Shown here: piece by piece, positions 45,904-57,370 of the stretch | Numbering within the stretch: position 1 is the first letter of the stretch | How the letters are laid out: every line of letters begins with the position of its first letter | The notes under the pieces: model-generated | Told to the model about the DNA's origin: nothing | Database searches by the model: none | Seen by the model: the letters and a program-made list of their open reading frames with translations, nothing else | Source: Paracoccus sp. Z118 | GTDB lineage: Bacteria; Pseudomonadota; Alphaproteobacteria; Rhodobacterales; Rhodobacteraceae | Direction: 5' to 3' | NCBI RefSeq assembly: GCF_019061185.1 | Contig: NZ_JAHQZU010000012.1 | Span: 51,155 to 115,154, forward strand | Length of the DNA stretch: 64,000 nt | Program-made: the position numbers and the translations under genes

Positions 45904-46560
45904 ATGGCAGGGCATATCATCACCGTCGCGCAGCAGAAGGGCGGCTCGGGCAAGACGACGCTGGCCGTGAACCTCGCCTGCGCGTGGCGGGCGCGGGGGA
46001 TGTCGGTCGCGCTGCTGGACACCGACCCGCAGGGCAGCCTCGGCCGCTGGTTCATGGAGCGGCTGGCCTCGCGCGGGGACGAGGACGCGATGGAGTTCAC
46101 CACCTCCTCGGCCTGGGGCGCGAGCTACGAGGCCGAGAAGCTGAAGCGCCGCTTCGACGTGGTCATCATCGACACCCCGCCCAAGATCGACAGCGACCTG
46201 CGGCCGGCGCTGCGGGCGGCCGATCTGGTGCTGGTGCCGGTCGCCAGCAGCCATGTGGACCTGTGGGCGACCGAAGGCGTGCTGGATCTGGCGCAGCGCG
46301 AGCAGCGGCCGGTGATGGTGGTGCTGAACCGCACCCGGCCCGGAACACGGCTCGGGGCCGAGATCGCGGCGGGCGTGGGCGATCTGGGGGCCGAGGTCGC
46401 GCAGACGCAACTGGGCAACCGCGTGGCCTTCGCGCAGACGCTGGGGCAGGGGCTGGGGGTCAGCGACCAGCCGCGCAGCCCGGCGCGGGACGAGGCGGAC
46501 GCGCTCGCCGCCGAGGTGATGGGACGGCTGAAACCGGCCGCCGCCGCGGCAGCGGGTTGA
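45904..46560 (+). CDS. ParA-family ATPase
   Basis: This 218-residue MinD/ParA-type ATPase has the deviant Walker A QQKGGSGKTT (signature Lys12), Walker A' in LLDTDPQGSLGRW and Walker B in DVVIIDTPP. It lacks an N-terminal helix-turn-helix and has no parB partner nearby, so it is not the chromosome-partition ParA. Orphan ParA proteins position chemoreceptor arrays, carboxysomes or polar factors; the target here is unknown. ATG 45904 follows GGGGGCAGG. Confidence 0.88.
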   Translation: MAGHIITVAQQKGGSGKTTLAVNLACAWRARGMSVALLDTDPQGSLGRWFMERLASRGDEDAMEFTTSSAWGASYEAEKLKRRFDVVIIDTPPKIDSDLRPALRAADLVLVPVASSHVDLWATEGVLDLAQREQRPVMVVLNRTRPGTRLGAEIAAGVGDLGAEVAQTQLGNRVAFAQTLGQGLGVSDQPRSPARDEADALAAEVMGRLKPAAAAAAG

Positions 46561-46611
46561 CGCGCGGCGCCGGCGCTGCCTGACTGCGCGGAAGTTGCCG
46601 GGAGGGTGCCC

Positions 46612-46923
46612 ATGACGACACGTTTTCTGACGATCGCCGCGGCGGCGCTGGCGCTGTCCGCCTGCGCTCCGGCGGCGGACACGGCCCCGACCGAGGTGCC
46701 GCGCACCCATCCCGGCCAGCCCGGCGCCGCGCCGGTGGCCTGCGCCCCGCGCGAATGGGGCGGGCTGATCGGCAAGCCCGTGGACGATGCCCGCCTGCCG
46801 CCCGGCCTGACCTATCGCGTGATTCCGCGCGGCGCGATGATCACCGAGGAATACATGGACGCGCGGCTGAACATCATCACCGGCCCCGCCACCGGCATGG
46901 TGCTGGACGTCACCTGCGGCTGA
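46612..46923 (+). CDS. Lipoprotein of the I78 peptidase-inhibitor family
   Basis: This 103-residue small lipoprotein has a signal peptide with lipobox LSAC (Cys18). The mature part contains WGGLIGKPVDDARLPPG, then YRVIPRGAMITEEYMDARLNIITG and a terminal LDVTCG. That pattern fits the I78 (proteinase inhibitor) family. The mature domain has two cysteines that could form a disulfide. GGAGG at 46601 precedes ATG 46612. The target protease is unknown. Confidence 0.82.
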   Translation: MTTRFLTIAAAALALSACAPAADTAPTEVPRTHPGQPGAAPVACAPREWGGLIGKPVDDARLPPGLTYRVIPRGAMITEEYMDARLNIITGPATGMVLDVTCG

Positions 46924-47135
46924 GGCGGAGGGGGTGCCCGGTCCGGGCGACCCGGCCTGTGCCTTGGCCGGGCCGGAAGCAAAGGGCGCGCGCGACGGAT
47001 CGACAGGGACGGGCGGACGGTTCCGGCTGGTGCCGATCACCGACGACACGCTGGAAAGCGTCCATGCCGAGACGACAATCCCCGCGAACAGCTATCCCTT
47101 CCAGTCCGAGGCGGTGCCAATCCGCCCGGCCCCGC

Positions 47136-49322
<2,187 letters not shown>

Positions 49323-49349
49323 GGGGGTCCTGCGGGCGGGGGAGGGCGC

Positions 49350-49364
49350 GAACGATGACGGAAA
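49350..49364 (-). promoter_or_regulatory. Candidate LexA (SOS) box upstream of uvrB
   Basis: On the minus strand the sequence reads TTTC-N7-GTTC (TTTCCGTCATCGTTC), one mismatch from the alphaproteobacterial LexA box GTTC-N7-GTTC. It ends 27 bp before the uvrB start codon. The match could be chance; the downstream gene being a classical SOS gene is the main support. Confidence 0.45.
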
Positions 49365-49394
49365 ATGGGGCTCCGAGCCCAGCGTTTCAAGGCA

Positions 49395-49421
49395 AAAGGC
49401 CGCCCCGTGCGGGCGGCCTTT
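49395..49421 (-). terminator. sodC: Intrinsic terminator of sodC
   Basis: A perfect 11-bp stem (AAAGGCCGCCC/GGGCGGCCTTT) with a 5-base loop lies 20 bp after the sodC stop. On the minus strand the descending arm runs into TTTT, the standard intrinsic form. It also separates sodC from the uvrB promoter. Confidence 0.85.
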
Positions 49422-49441
49422 GCATCGTCCCGGCCTGCGCC

Positions 49442-50122
49442 TCAGTTCGGCGTCAGTTCCAGCACGCCGCAGGCGATCCGGTCGCCCGCATTCCCCGCCG
49501 GTTGGCTGGTATAGTCGTCCACGCCGGAGTGGATCATCACCGCCGCACCGTCGCCGTCCATGATCTGGTCCATCAGGATGCCGGGCAGGAAGTATTCGAC
49601 ATGCAGCATGCCCGCCTCGCCCATGGTGATGTTCGGCAGGTCGCCCGGATGCGGACCGTTCGCGGCGTGGATGCCGTGGTCCTTGCCGTCCGCCAGGTGG
49701 CCGCCGGCGGATTCGAAGGTCGGGCCTTCGCAGACGCCGTGCTCGTGGATGTGGAACCCGTGCTGCGAGGTGGGCAGCGCGCCCTCGTTGATGTCGAGGA
49801 CAAGGTGCATCACGCCCGACGCCGTCTCGGTGATGACGACGTTGCCGATCTCGGTGCCCTCGGCGTTGTGCAGGGGAGCGCCGGCCTGCCGGAAGTCGCC
49901 TTCGGAACCGGTGGCATCGCCAGCCGCCGGCGATGGCGCGGGTGCCTCGGAACTCGCGCCGCCGGCCGGCGAGGGGGCGGGCGCCTCGGATGTGGTGGGG
50001 GCCGTGGTCGTGACGGTCGAGCCCGAATCCGTCGTTGTGGTCGTCGTCTCCTGCTGCTGGGCGGCGGCGCCAAGCGGCAGCGCGGCCGACATCAGCAGGG
50101 CGATTGCGGTCGTGCGGGTCAT
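49442..50122 (-). CDS. sodC: Periplasmic Cu/Zn superoxide dismutase
   Basis: This 226-residue exported enzyme disproportionates superoxide. The signal peptide ends near GAAAQ (residue 22). A Thr/Ser/Pro/Ala linker (about 23-70) contains two copies of SEAPAPSPA (45-53 and 58-66). The catalytic domain has [11 protein letters not shown] (Cu ligands His124 and His126), [26 protein letters not shown] for zinc and bridging ligands, and DRIACGVLE for the disulfide. The linker is an oddity: it may tether the enzyme through the cell wall. ATG 50122 follows GAGGAAAG. Confidence 0.93.
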   Translation of the reverse strand: MTRTTAIALLMSAALPLGAAAQQQETTTTTTDSGSTVTTTAPTTSEAPAPSPAGGASSEAPAPSPAAGDATGSEGDFRQAGAPLHNAEGTEIGNVVITETASGVMHLVLDINEGALPTSQHGFHIHEHGVCEGPTFESAGGHLADGKDHGIHAANGPHPGDLPNITMGEAGMLHVEYFLPGILMDQIMDGDGAAVMIHSGVDDYTSQPAGNAGDRIACGVLELTPN

Positions 50123-50313
50123 GGACTTTCCTCCTCGGGTGGTCGGGGGTGATCGGATGACAGTCGAACGCCCCACGCGGCGACACGTTCCGCCCGTTCT
50201 CGGTTTGTGAAACGGCGTGCGACCGCGCGGCGCTTGATCCGGGCGGCGCATTGCGGCAAGAACGGGCGCAAGAGAGCCTCGCGCCCGCGACGGGCCAGTT
50301 TCGGGATCATGCC

Positions 50314-50625
50314 ATGCGCGTCCGTATCTATCAGCCTTCCCGCAACGTGATGCAGTCGGGAACCGCCCGGACAAAGGACTGGGTGGTGGAGTTCCCCCCC
50401 GCCGACAAGCGCCACATCGATCCGCTGATGGGTTGGACGAGCAGCCACGACACGCAGAGCCAGGTCCGCATGTTCTTCGCCACCCGCGAGGAGGCCGAGG
50501 CCTACGCGCAGGAGAACGGCCTCGACTACACCGTGAAGGAACCCACCCGCCGCGCCCCCAACGTGCGCCCGCGCGGCTACGGCGAAAACTTCGCCACCGA
50601 CCGCAAGGGTCCGTGGACGCATTGA
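50314..50625 (+). CDS. ETC complex I subunit, NDUFS4-like
   Basis: This 103-residue accessory subunit of NADH dehydrogenase matches the conserved family ([60 protein letters not shown]). The protein is a mitochondrial-type subunit retained in alphaproteobacteria and encoded away from nuo genes. ATG 50314 is chosen over the out-of-frame ATG at 50309. It is followed by a strong terminator at 50715. Confidence 0.92.
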   Translation: MRVRIYQPSRNVMQSGTARTKDWVVEFPPADKRHIDPLMGWTSSHDTQSQVRMFFATREEAEAYAQENGLDYTVKEPTRRAPNVRPRGYGENFATDRKGPWTH

Positions 50626-50635
50626 GCTTTGTGTT

Positions 50636-50690
50636 GTTCGGGGCAAAGTTGCTGCCGGCTGGGGGTATGTTTGTCCAGTTCGGGGCAAAG
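50636..50690. repeat. Pair of 13-bp direct repeats GTTCGGGGCAAAG
   Basis: GTTCGGGGCAAAG occurs at 50636-50648 and again at 50678-50690, with start-to-start distance 42 bp. Both lie between the NDUFS4-like stop and the terminator. Repeated outward-facing motifs of this type can mark an old transposon end, but no transposase remnant is visible here. Confidence 0.6.
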
Positions 50691-50714
50691 GTTTTGTAAG
50701 CTGTTGATTCTTCT

Positions 50715-50736
50715 ATGACCGCCTTCGGGCGGTCAT
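50715..50736 (+). terminator. Intrinsic terminator with TTCG tetraloop
   Basis: A 9-bp stem ATGACCGCC/GGCGGTCAT closes a stable UUCG tetraloop and is followed by CTGCTTTT. It lies 90 bp after the NDUFS4-like gene and just before the MYG1 pseudogene. Confidence 0.85.
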
Positions 50737-50756
50737 CTGCTTTTCGGGGACAGGCC

Positions 50757-51670
50757 ATGACCATCACCCATCGCGTTACCCATTCCGGTGGTTTCCACGC
50801 CGACGAGCTTCTCTCGTCGGTCGTCCTGACGCGGCTGTATCCGCAGGCGAGGATTGTGCGGTCGCGCGAGAAGGCTTGGACCACTCCCGCGCCGGACCGG
50901 GTGATCGATGACGTCGGAGGTGATCATGATCCGGCCCGGCTCATCTTCGATCACCACCAGAAAAACCCGCCGCTGCGCGACGACGGCCAGCCATACAGCT
51001 CGTTCGGCCTGATCTGGCGCCATTTCGGCAGGGACTACCTGGGGGACTTCGACGTGCCCGAGCGTGATCTGGAGGCGATCCACGGATTTCGTCCTGCCGG
51101 TCGACCTGGTGGACAACGGCGCGCTGTCGCCTGCCGGGCCCCTCGCGGACCTGAGCCTGCCGCTGCTACTGGAAAGCCTCAAGCCTGTCTTCGATGACCG
51201 CGACCCGGAAGCCCATGACCGGGGCTTCGGCCACGCGCTGACCATCGCGCGTGCCTTCGTCGAGGCGGCGGTCGCCCGCAAGGCGGCCAAGCTGCGCGCC
51301 GAAGCCGTCGTCATGGAGGCGATCGCCGCCGCCGGAGACAGCTCGATAATGGAACTGCCGATGGGCATGCCTTCCGTGCCGCCATCGAGAAGCAGGCGCC
51401 GATCACCTGTTGTGCGTGATCCACCCCCGAGAGACGGGCTGGGCCCTCACCGGCATCCGCCGCGACGCCGAGGGCGTTGCCCTTCGCGCTGATCTTCCGG
51501 AGGCGTGGGCGGTGCTGACCGACGCGGCCTTCGAGGCGGCCTCGAGCATGCCCGGCGCGCGGTTCTGCCACAATGGACGCTTCATCGCCGTGGCTGCGGA
51601 TCGTGAGTCTGCCCTCCAGCTTGCCGCTCTGGCAGTTCAGCACGAGAGGATACCGAACGCTCCGGCGTGA
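50757..51670 (+). pseudogene. MYG1 (UPF0160)-family protein, broken by three frameshifts
   Basis: The opening frame reads THRVTHSGGFHADELLSSVVLTRLYP, then DVGGDHDPARLIFDHHQKN, the His/Asp-rich signature of the MYG1 DHH-like nuclease family. Three shifts then break it. Near 51084 the frame changes before DFVLPVDLVDNGAL; near 51371 it changes before FRAAIEKQ; near 51395 it changes before GADHLLCVIHPRETGW. The third part ends at 51670. The joined product would be about 305 residues, the family's length. The two later lesions look like loss of single C and G bases from short runs. Several lesions in one gene favour true decay over sequencing error. Confidence 0.88.
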
Positions 51671-51959
51671 GAGAGCTCGGCATGCTGTAGCTGGCGCTTC
51701 GGTTAGCGGCCGAGGGGGGCGGGAAGCAGTCTGATTGCAGCGCAGCATGGCAACTGCAGCACGTCCCGGAAAGCAGACGCTCCTCCAAACTGGAGAGCGC
51801 GTTCAGTATCCTGATGGCAAGCGTGGGCTGTTCTCCCAAGGCCATTGTTTCGGTCTGCATGCACACAAATTGACCACCCCGCGCTGTTTGGCTTGATTTC
51901 TGCCGTTGCATCGGCCGGCATGGGCTGCAGTTTCCCCGTCCACCCGTCAGCAAGGAGGC
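51671..51959. other. 289-bp region between MYG1 pseudogene and ureD
   Basis: No gene is supported. Base composition is less GC-rich than the surroundings. It holds the -24/-12-like promoter at 51888-51903 and a strong AAGGAGG just before ureD. The rest shows no clear structure. Confidence 0.6.
51888..51903 (+). promoter_or_regulatory. Candidate sigma-54 (-24/-12) promoter of the urease operon
   Basis: TTGGC (GG at 51890-51891) and TGC (GC at 51902-51903) are separated so that GG and GC stand exactly 10 bases apart, the sigma-54 rule. The -12 element is CTGC rather than TTGC, and the ACG after TGGC is missing. The position is about 57 bp before the ureD ATG. Urease genes are often under NtrC/RpoN control, which fits. 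No NtrC site was identified. Confidence 0.4.
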
Positions 51960-52763
51960 ATGTTCGACGGCATCCCCCTTCAGCGCAGCCATGGCGAGGC
52001 GCATATCTCGCTCGATGGCGGCGGGCTGACCGAGTTGCGGCAGTCAGGCTCGGGCAAGGTTATGCTGCCGCGCACCTACGCGGACGTGCCCGAGATCGTT
52101 TTCCTGAATACCTCCGGCGGGCTGACGGCCGGGGACCGGCTGGACTATTCGCTTTGCCTCGGCGCGGGGATGAGCGCGCGGGCGACGACGCAGACCGCCG
52201 AGCGGGCCTATCGCGCCGAAGGGGGCTGCGCGCGCGCCACCGTGACGCTTCAACTGGGGCGCGGGGCCGATCTCGCCTGGTTGCCGCAGGAAACGATCCT
52301 GTTCGACGGCTCTGCGCTGCGTCGGCAGACGCGGGTGGAGATGGCGGATGAAGCGCGCTTCCTTGGCATCGAGACCGTCGTTCTGGGCCGGGCGGCAATG
52401 GGCGAAACCGTGGCGCGGCTTGCGCTGGAGGACACGCGAACGGTGCGGCGCGGCGGCAAGCTGCTGCTGGTCGACCCGTTGCGGCTGGACGACGCGGCAT
52501 TGGCCCGCGCAGGCGGCGCGGCCCTGCTGGGCGGGGCGAGGGCCTTCTCGACGCTGATCATCGCCGGGCCAGGCACCGACCTCGCACTGGAGCCTTTGCG
52601 CGCGGAGCTTGACGAACCCGGCGTGCAAGGCGCGGCATCAGCCCTCAACGGCCGGCTGGTGCTGCGCTGCCTTGCCACTGATGCCTGGCCGCTGCGACGG
52701 CAGATGGTGAGGCTGATCTCGCGCCTGGACCCCGGCGGCGTTCCGCGCTGCTGGCAGATGTGA
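51960..52763 (+). CDS. ureD: Urease accessory protein UreD
   Basis: This 267-residue chaperone binds the urease apoprotein and works with UreF and UreG in nickel insertion. Family stretches are MLPRTYADVPEIVFLNTSGGLTAGDRL, the TTQTAERAYRA motif and DLAWLPQETILFDGSALRR. ATG 51960 follows AAGGAGG, an optimal ribosome-binding site; the longer frame upstream is not needed. It is the first gene of the operon, 9 bp before ureA. Confidence 0.95.
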   Translation: MFDGIPLQRSHGEAHISLDGGGLTELRQSGSGKVMLPRTYADVPEIVFLNTSGGLTAGDRLDYSLCLGAGMSARATTQTAERAYRAEGGCARATVTLQLGRGADLAWLPQETILFDGSALRRQTRVEMADEARFLGIETVVLGRAAMGETVARLALEDTRTVRRGGKLLLVDPLRLDDAALARAGGAALLGGARAFSTLIIAGPGTDLALEPLRAELDEPGVQGAASALNGRLVLRCLATDAWPLRRQMVRLISRLDPGGVPRCWQM

Positions 52764-52772
52764 GGGCATCCG

Positions 52773-53075
52773 ATGAACCTGACTCCCCGTGAACGCGACA
52801 AGCTGCTGGTGTCACTCGCCGCGATGGTGGCGCGAGGGCGGCTGGCCCGCGGCGTCAAGCTGAACCACCCCGAGGCGGTGGCGCTGATCACCGACTTCGT
52901 CGTCGAGGGCGCCCGCGAGGGTCGCAGCGTCGCAAACCTGATGGAGGCCGGTGCCCATGTCGTCTGCATCGAAGAGTGCATGGAGGGCATCCCCGCGATG
53001 ATCGACACCGTCCAGGTCGAGGCGACATTTCCCGACGGGACCAAGCTCGTCACCGTCCACCATCCCATCCGATAG
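52773..53075 (+). CDS. ureA: Urease subunit gamma
   Basis: This 100-residue smallest urease subunit contains [46 protein letters not shown] and the terminal [15 protein letters not shown]. The length is exactly the family's. It is separate from ureB, as in most proteobacteria (fused in Helicobacter). ureJ follows 10 bp later. Confidence 0.98.
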   Translation: MNLTPRERDKLLVSLAAMVARGRLARGVKLNHPEAVALITDFVVEGAREGRSVANLMEAGAHVVCIEECMEGIPAMIDTVQVEATFPDGTKLVTVHHPIR

Positions 53076-53085
53076 GAGATTTTCG

Positions 53086-53643
53086 ATGAAGCGGGTCTCT
53101 ACCCTTGCGCTCGCCCTCACGCTGCCCGGCGTGGCGCTCGCCCATCCGGGCCACGATCATGACAGCTTCAGCGGCGGCTTCGCCCATCCACTGGGCGGGG
53201 CCGATCATGTGCTGGCGATGGTGGCGCTTGGCCTGCTGGCGGCGCAGGCAGGCGGTCGGGCATTGTGGCTGCTGCCGGTCACGTTCGTCGCGGCGATGCT
53301 GGCAGGCGGCGCGGCGGGATGGGCCGGGATGCCCTTCGGGGCGGTCGAGCCGGTCATCCTCGCCTCGGTGATCGTTCTGGGGGCGCTGGTGGCGATGGCG
53401 GTCCGTCTGCCGCTGGGCGCGATGGCCGCGATGGCGGTGGTCTTCGGCTATGCCCATGGCTGGGCGCATGGGGCCGAGGGACCGGCGCAGGGACTGCTGA
53501 CTTACGCCTTTGGCTTTGCCGTGGCGACGGCGCTGCTGCATGGCGCGGGCATCCTTGCCGGACGTGCCGCCGCGCGGCCCGTGCTGAGGACGGCGGGCGG
53601 GATGACGGCGCTCGGGGGCCTCGCACTGGTCGTCGGAGGCTGA
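53086..53643 (+). CDS. ureJ: HupE/UreJ-family nickel permease
   Basis: This 185-residue membrane protein has a cleavable signal (cleavage near LAHPGHDHD), then the HupE/UreJ motif [16 protein letters not shown] and about five further hydrophobic helices, with a second His pair in [13 protein letters not shown]. HupE homologues import nickel or cobalt; a position inside the urease operon between ureA and ureB points to nickel. The His-Asp motifs after the signal could bind the metal. Confidence 0.92.
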   Translation: MKRVSTLALALTLPGVALAHPGHDHDSFSGGFAHPLGGADHVLAMVALGLLAAQAGGRALWLLPVTFVAAMLAGGAAGWAGMPFGAVEPVILASVIVLGALVAMAVRLPLGAMAAMAVVFGYAHGWAHGAEGPAQGLLTYAFGFAVATALLHGAGILAGRAAARPVLRTAGGMTALGGLALVVGG

Positions 53644-53644
53644 G

Positions 53645-53959
53645 ATGATCCCCGGAGAGATCATCCCCGCCAACGGCTCGATCACCCTGAACGATGGCCG
53701 CCCCGCGATCACGCTGATGGTGGCCAACACCGGCGACCGCCCCGTGCAGGTCGGCAGCCACTACCACTTCGCCGAGGTGAACGCCGGCCTCGCTCTCGAC
53801 CGTGAAGCGGCGCGCGGAATGCGCCTCGACATCCCTGCCGGCACCGCCGTCCGCTTCGAGCCGGGCCAGCGGCGCGAGGTGCGGCTGGTGCCCTTCGGCG
53901 GCGCCCGCGAGGTCTGGGGCTTCAACGGCCAGGTCATGGGGGCGCTCGATGCCGGTTGA
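53645..53959 (+). CDS. ureB: Urease subunit beta
   Basis: This 104-residue subunit has the family's [41 protein letters not shown] and [16 protein letters not shown]. Start ATG 53645 is one base after the ureJ stop. Its last codons overlap the ureC start by 11 bp. Length is typical. Confidence 0.98.
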   Translation: MIPGEIIPANGSITLNDGRPAITLMVANTGDRPVQVGSHYHFAEVNAGLALDREAARGMRLDIPAGTAVRFEPGQRREVRLVPFGGAREVWGFNGQVMGALDAG

Positions 53960-55652
53960 GATTTCCCGTGCGGCCTATGCCGACATGTTCGGCCCCACCA
54001 CCGGCGACCGGGTGCGCCTCGGCGACACCGCGCTGCTGATCGAGGTCGAGCGCGACCTGACCACCTATGGCGAAGAGGTGAAGTTCGGCGGCGGCAAGGT
54101 CATCCGCGACGGCATGGGCCAGTCGCAGTTGACCCGCGCACAGGGCGCGATGGACACCGTCATCACCAACGCGCTGATCCTCGACTGGACCGGCATCACC
54201 AAGGCCGACGTGGGTCTGCGCGATGGCCGCATCGCCGCCATCGGCAAGGCGGGCAACCCCGACACCCAGCCCGGCGTCACCATCGTCATCGGGCCGGGGA
54301 CCGAGATCATCGCGGGCGAGGGCCGCATCCTGACGGCGGGGGGGATCGACTGCCACATCCACTTCATCTGCCCGCAGCAGGTCGACGACGCGCTGCATTC
54401 CGGCGTGACCACCATGATCGGCGGCGGCACCGGCCCGGCGCATGGCACGCTGGCCACCACCTGCACGCCGGGTCCGTGGCACATCCGCCGGATGCTGGAG
54501 GTCGCCGACAGCCTGCCCGTGAACATCGGGCTGGCCGGCAAGGGCAACGCCTCGCGTCCCGAGGCGCTGGTGGAACAGATCCGCGCCGGAGCCTGCTGCC
54601 TGAAACTGCACGAGGACTGGGGCACCACCCCCGCCGCCATCGACTGCTGCCTGACGGTGGCCGACGCGATGGACGTGCAGGTGATGATCCACACCGACAC
54701 GCTGAACGAGTCCGGTTTCGTCGAGAACACCTTGGCCGCCATCCGCGGCCGCACGATCCACGCCTATCACACAGAGGGCGCGGGCGGCGGCCACGCCCCC
54801 GACATCATCCGCGTGGTGGGGTCCGCGAACGTCATCCCCTCTTCCACCAATCCGACCCGGCCCTACACGGCCAACACCATCGAGGAACATCTCGACATGC
54901 TGATGGTGTGCCACCACCTCGATCGGTCCATCCCCGAAGACGTGGCCTTCGCCGAATCCCGCATCCGCCGCGAGACGATCGCGGCCGAGGACATCCTGCA
55001 CGACCTCGGCGCCTTTAGCATCATCTCGTCCGACAGCCAGGCGATGGGCCGCGTGGGCGAAGTCATCACCCGCACCTGGCAGACCGCCCACAAGATGCGC
55101 GTCCAGCGCGGCAGGCTGGAGGGCGAGGCGGGCGAGAACGACAACCTGCGCGCCCGCCGCTACGTCGCCAAATACACCATCAACCCCGCCGTGGCGCATG
55201 GCATCTCGGCCCATGTCGGCAGCGTTGAGCCCGGCAAGCGCGCCGACCTGGTGCTGTGGCACCCCGCCTTCTTCGGTGCCAAGCCCGAGATGGTGCTGGT
55301 CGGCGGGCAGATCGCGATGGCGCAGATGGGCGATCCGAACGCCTCCATCCCCACGCCGCAGCCCATGTATTCGCGGCCCATGTTCGGGGCGCTTGGCCGC
55401 GCGCGGCACGCGACCTCGGTCAGCTTCGTGAGCCGCGCGGGCCTGGAGGACGGCTGCTGCGATGGCCTTGGCAAGCAGGCGGTCGCGGTCGCGGGCACGC
55501 GCGGCATCGGCAAGGCCGACATGCGGCTGAACGACGCGACGCCAGTGATCGAGGTCGACCCCGAAACCTACGAGGTGCGCGCGGATGGCCAGCTTCTGAC
55601 CTGCGAGCCCGCGACCGAGTTGCCGCTTGCCCAGCGTTATTTCCTGTTCTGA
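53949..55652 (+). CDS. ureC: Urease subunit alpha (catalytic)
   Basis: This 567-residue catalytic subunit hydrolyses urea to ammonia and carbamate. Active-site residues are visible: HIH at 136-138, the carbamylated Lys219 with His221 in [10 protein letters not shown], and the mobile flap MVCHHLD with Cys321 and His322/His323. Length is the family's. ATG 53949 overlaps ureB. All ligands for the bi-nickel centre appear intact. Confidence 0.98.
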   Translation: MPVEISRAAYADMFGPTTGDRVRLGDTALLIEVERDLTTYGEEVKFGGGKVIRDGMGQSQLTRAQGAMDTVITNALILDWTGITKADVGLRDGRIAAIGKAGNPDTQPGVTIVIGPGTEIIAGEGRILTAGGIDCHIHFICPQQVDDALHSGVTTMIGGGTGPAHGTLATTCTPGPWHIRRMLEVADSLPVNIGLAGKGNASRPEALVEQIRAGACCLKLHEDWGTTPAAIDCCLTVADAMDVQVMIHTDTLNESGFVENTLAAIRGRTIHAYHTEGAGGGHAPDIIRVVGSANVIPSSTNPTRPYTANTIEEHLDMLMVCHHLDRSIPEDVAFAESRIRRETIAAEDILHDLGAFSIISSDSQAMGRVGEVITRTWQTAHKMRVQRGRLEGEAGENDNLRARRYVAKYTINPAVAHGISAHVGSVEPGKRADLVLWHPAFFGAKPEMVLVGGQIAMAQMGDPNASIPTPQPMYSRPMFGALGRARHATSVSFVSRAGLEDGCCDGLGKQAVAVAGTRGIGKADMRLNDATPVIEVDPETYEVRADGQLLTCEPATELPLAQRYFLF

Positions 55653-55660
55653 GGTGACTG

Positions 55661-56125
55661 ATGGACTTGCCCGCACCCCCTGACCTCGGGACTGCCGAGG
55701 CAATTCTGGAACCCGGCCACGGGCGACCCGTCGCGGGGCGTGTCGTGCTGGACTATGAGGCGCGGTGCCTGCGGCGCAAGCGGCTGGCCACGGCCGAGGG
55801 CGCCGGTTTCATGGTGGACCTGCCGCAGACCGTCAGCCTTGCGCCCGGCGCCGCCTTCGCGCTGGCGGATGGCCGCGCCGTCGAGGTGGTCGAGGCGCGC
55901 GAGCCCGTCCTGCGCATCAAGGGTGACCTGCCCATGCTCGCCTGGCACATCGGCAACCGCCATTGCCCCTGCGAGATCGCGGGCGATCATCTGGTGATCC
56001 GCGCCGATCCGGTGCTGGAGGCTATGCTGGCGCAGCTTGGCGCGAAGGTGACCCGCAGCCTTGCGCCCTTCCGGCCGCTGGGCGGGGCTTACGGACATGG
56101 GCGGACCTTTGGGCACAGCCACTGA
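55661..56125 (+). CDS. ureE: Urease nickel metallochaperone UreE
   Basis: This 154-residue protein delivers nickel to the UreDFG-urease complex. The metal-binding part includes LAWHIGNRHCPCEI, with the central family His, and a short C-terminal HGRTFGHSH instead of the long His-rich tail of Klebsiella UreE. The low His content suggests delivery rather than storage. The ureF start lies inside its last 29 bp. Confidence 0.95.
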   Translation: MDLPAPPDLGTAEAILEPGHGRPVAGRVVLDYEARCLRRKRLATAEGAGFMVDLPQTVSLAPGAAFALADGRAVEVVEAREPVLRIKGDLPMLAWHIGNRHCPCEIAGDHLVIRADPVLEAMLAQLGAKVTRSLAPFRPLGGAYGHGRTFGHSH

Positions 56126-56756
56126 CGCGGGCGGCCTGCTGCTGGTTCAGCTTCTGTCCCCGGCCTTCCCGACCGGGGGCTTCGCCTATGCGCAGGGGCT
56201 GGAATGGGCGATGGACAGCGGCGCGGTCCATGACGCGGGCTCGCTGGCGGAATGGCTGGCCGATGTGCTGGAACATGGCAGCGGCTGGTCCGACGCCGTG
56301 CTGCTGTCGCTCGCGCTGCGTTCGGGGGCGGATCATGGCGGCTTGGACGAACTGGCCCGCGCCCTGTGCCTGACGGCCGAGCGGTTGACCGAGACGCTGG
56401 AACAGGGCGCGGCTTTCGCGCGCGTGGCGGCTGCGCTGACCGGGACGGACCCCGCCCCGGCGGCGCTGCCGGTCGCGGTGGGGCGCGCGTGCTCGCCGCT
56501 TGGCCAGCCTGCGGCCGAAGTCACCAGCCTGTATCTTCACGGGCAGGCGCTGAACCTGATCCAGGCGGCGGTGCGGTTCCTGCCGCTGGGGCAGACCGAG
56601 GGGCAGCGGGCGCTGACGGGTCTTGCCCCCCTGATCCTGCGCCTGGCCGCGCGGGCGGCAACTGCCAGCGAATCCGATCTCGGCGGCTGCGCCATCGGTG
56701 CCGACATCGCGCAGGCACGACACGAAACCATGCAGACGAGGATATTCAGGACATGA
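56097..56756 (+). CDS. ureF: Urease accessory protein UreF
   Basis: This 219-residue all-helical activator bridges UreD and UreG. Conserved parts are [55 protein letters not shown] and the C-terminal [20 protein letters not shown] 56097 is chosen for position; it overlaps ureE by 29 bp, which is common in urease operons. The stop overlaps the ureG start (ATGA). Confidence 0.95.
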   Translation: MGGPLGTATDAGGLLLVQLLSPAFPTGGFAYAQGLEWAMDSGAVHDAGSLAEWLADVLEHGSGWSDAVLLSLALRSGADHGGLDELARALCLTAERLTETLEQGAAFARVAAALTGTDPAPAALPVAVGRACSPLGQPAAEVTSLYLHGQALNLIQAAVRFLPLGQTEGQRALTGLAPLILRLAARAATASESDLGGCAIGADIAQARHETMQTRIFRT

Positions 56757-57370
56757 GCAACGGCCCCCTTCGCGTCGGCATCGGCGGCCCCGTCGGCGCC
56801 GGAAAGACCACGCTGACCGAGAAACTGGCAGCGGCACTCGCCCCGCGCCTGTCCATGGCGGTCGTCACCAACGACATCTATACCCGCGAGGATGCCGAGG
56901 CGCTGATGCGCGCGCAGGTCCTGCCGTCCGAGCGCATCCGGGGCGTGGAAACCGGCGGCTGCCCGCATACCGCCATCCGCGAGGACGCCAGCATCAACCT
57001 GGCCGCCATCGCGGATCTGAATGCGGCATTCCCCGACCTCGACCTGGTCCTGATCGAGTCCGGGGGTGACAACCTTGCCGCGACCTTCTCGCCGGAACTG
57101 GCGGACCTGACGATCTATGTCATCGACGCCGCGGCCGGGCAGGACATTCCGCGCAAGAAGGGGCCGGGGCTGGCGCGGTCGGACCTGCTGGTGGTGAACA
57201 AGATCGACCTTGCGCCCCACGTCGGCGTGGACCCGGTGCTGCTGGAATCCGACGCCCGCGCGGCGCGGGGCACCCGCCCGGTCGTCATGGCCGCGCTGCG
57301 TCACGGGCGCGGCGTCGATGCGGTCGTCGATTTCATCATCCACGAGGGTGGGCTGACGCTGCGGGCGTAA
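56753..57370 (+). CDS. ureG: Urease accessory GTPase UreG
   Basis: This 205-residue SIMIBI GTPase powers nickel insertion. The P-loop GGPVGAGKT is at residues 11-19; the metal-binding CPH motif is in [14 protein letters not shown], and the G-motif NKID is in [13 protein letters not shown]. Length is standard. It ends the urease operon; the next gene, urtA, begins 286 bp later. Confidence 0.97.
   Translation: MSNGPLRVGIGGPVGAGKTTLTEKLAAALAPRLSMAVVTNDIYTREDAEALMRAQVLPSERIRGVETGGCPHTAIREDASINLAAIADLNAAFPDLDLVLIESGGDNLAATFSPELADLTIYVIDAAAGQDIPRKKGPGLARSDLLVVNKIDLAPHVGVDPVLLESDARAARGTRPVVMAALRHGRGVDAVVDFIIHEGGLTLRA

Noticed and set aside
52044..54754. Long minus-strand frames across the urease genes
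   Set aside because: Shadows of ureD, ureA, ureJ, ureB and ureC; no motifs, and they contradict the evident operon.
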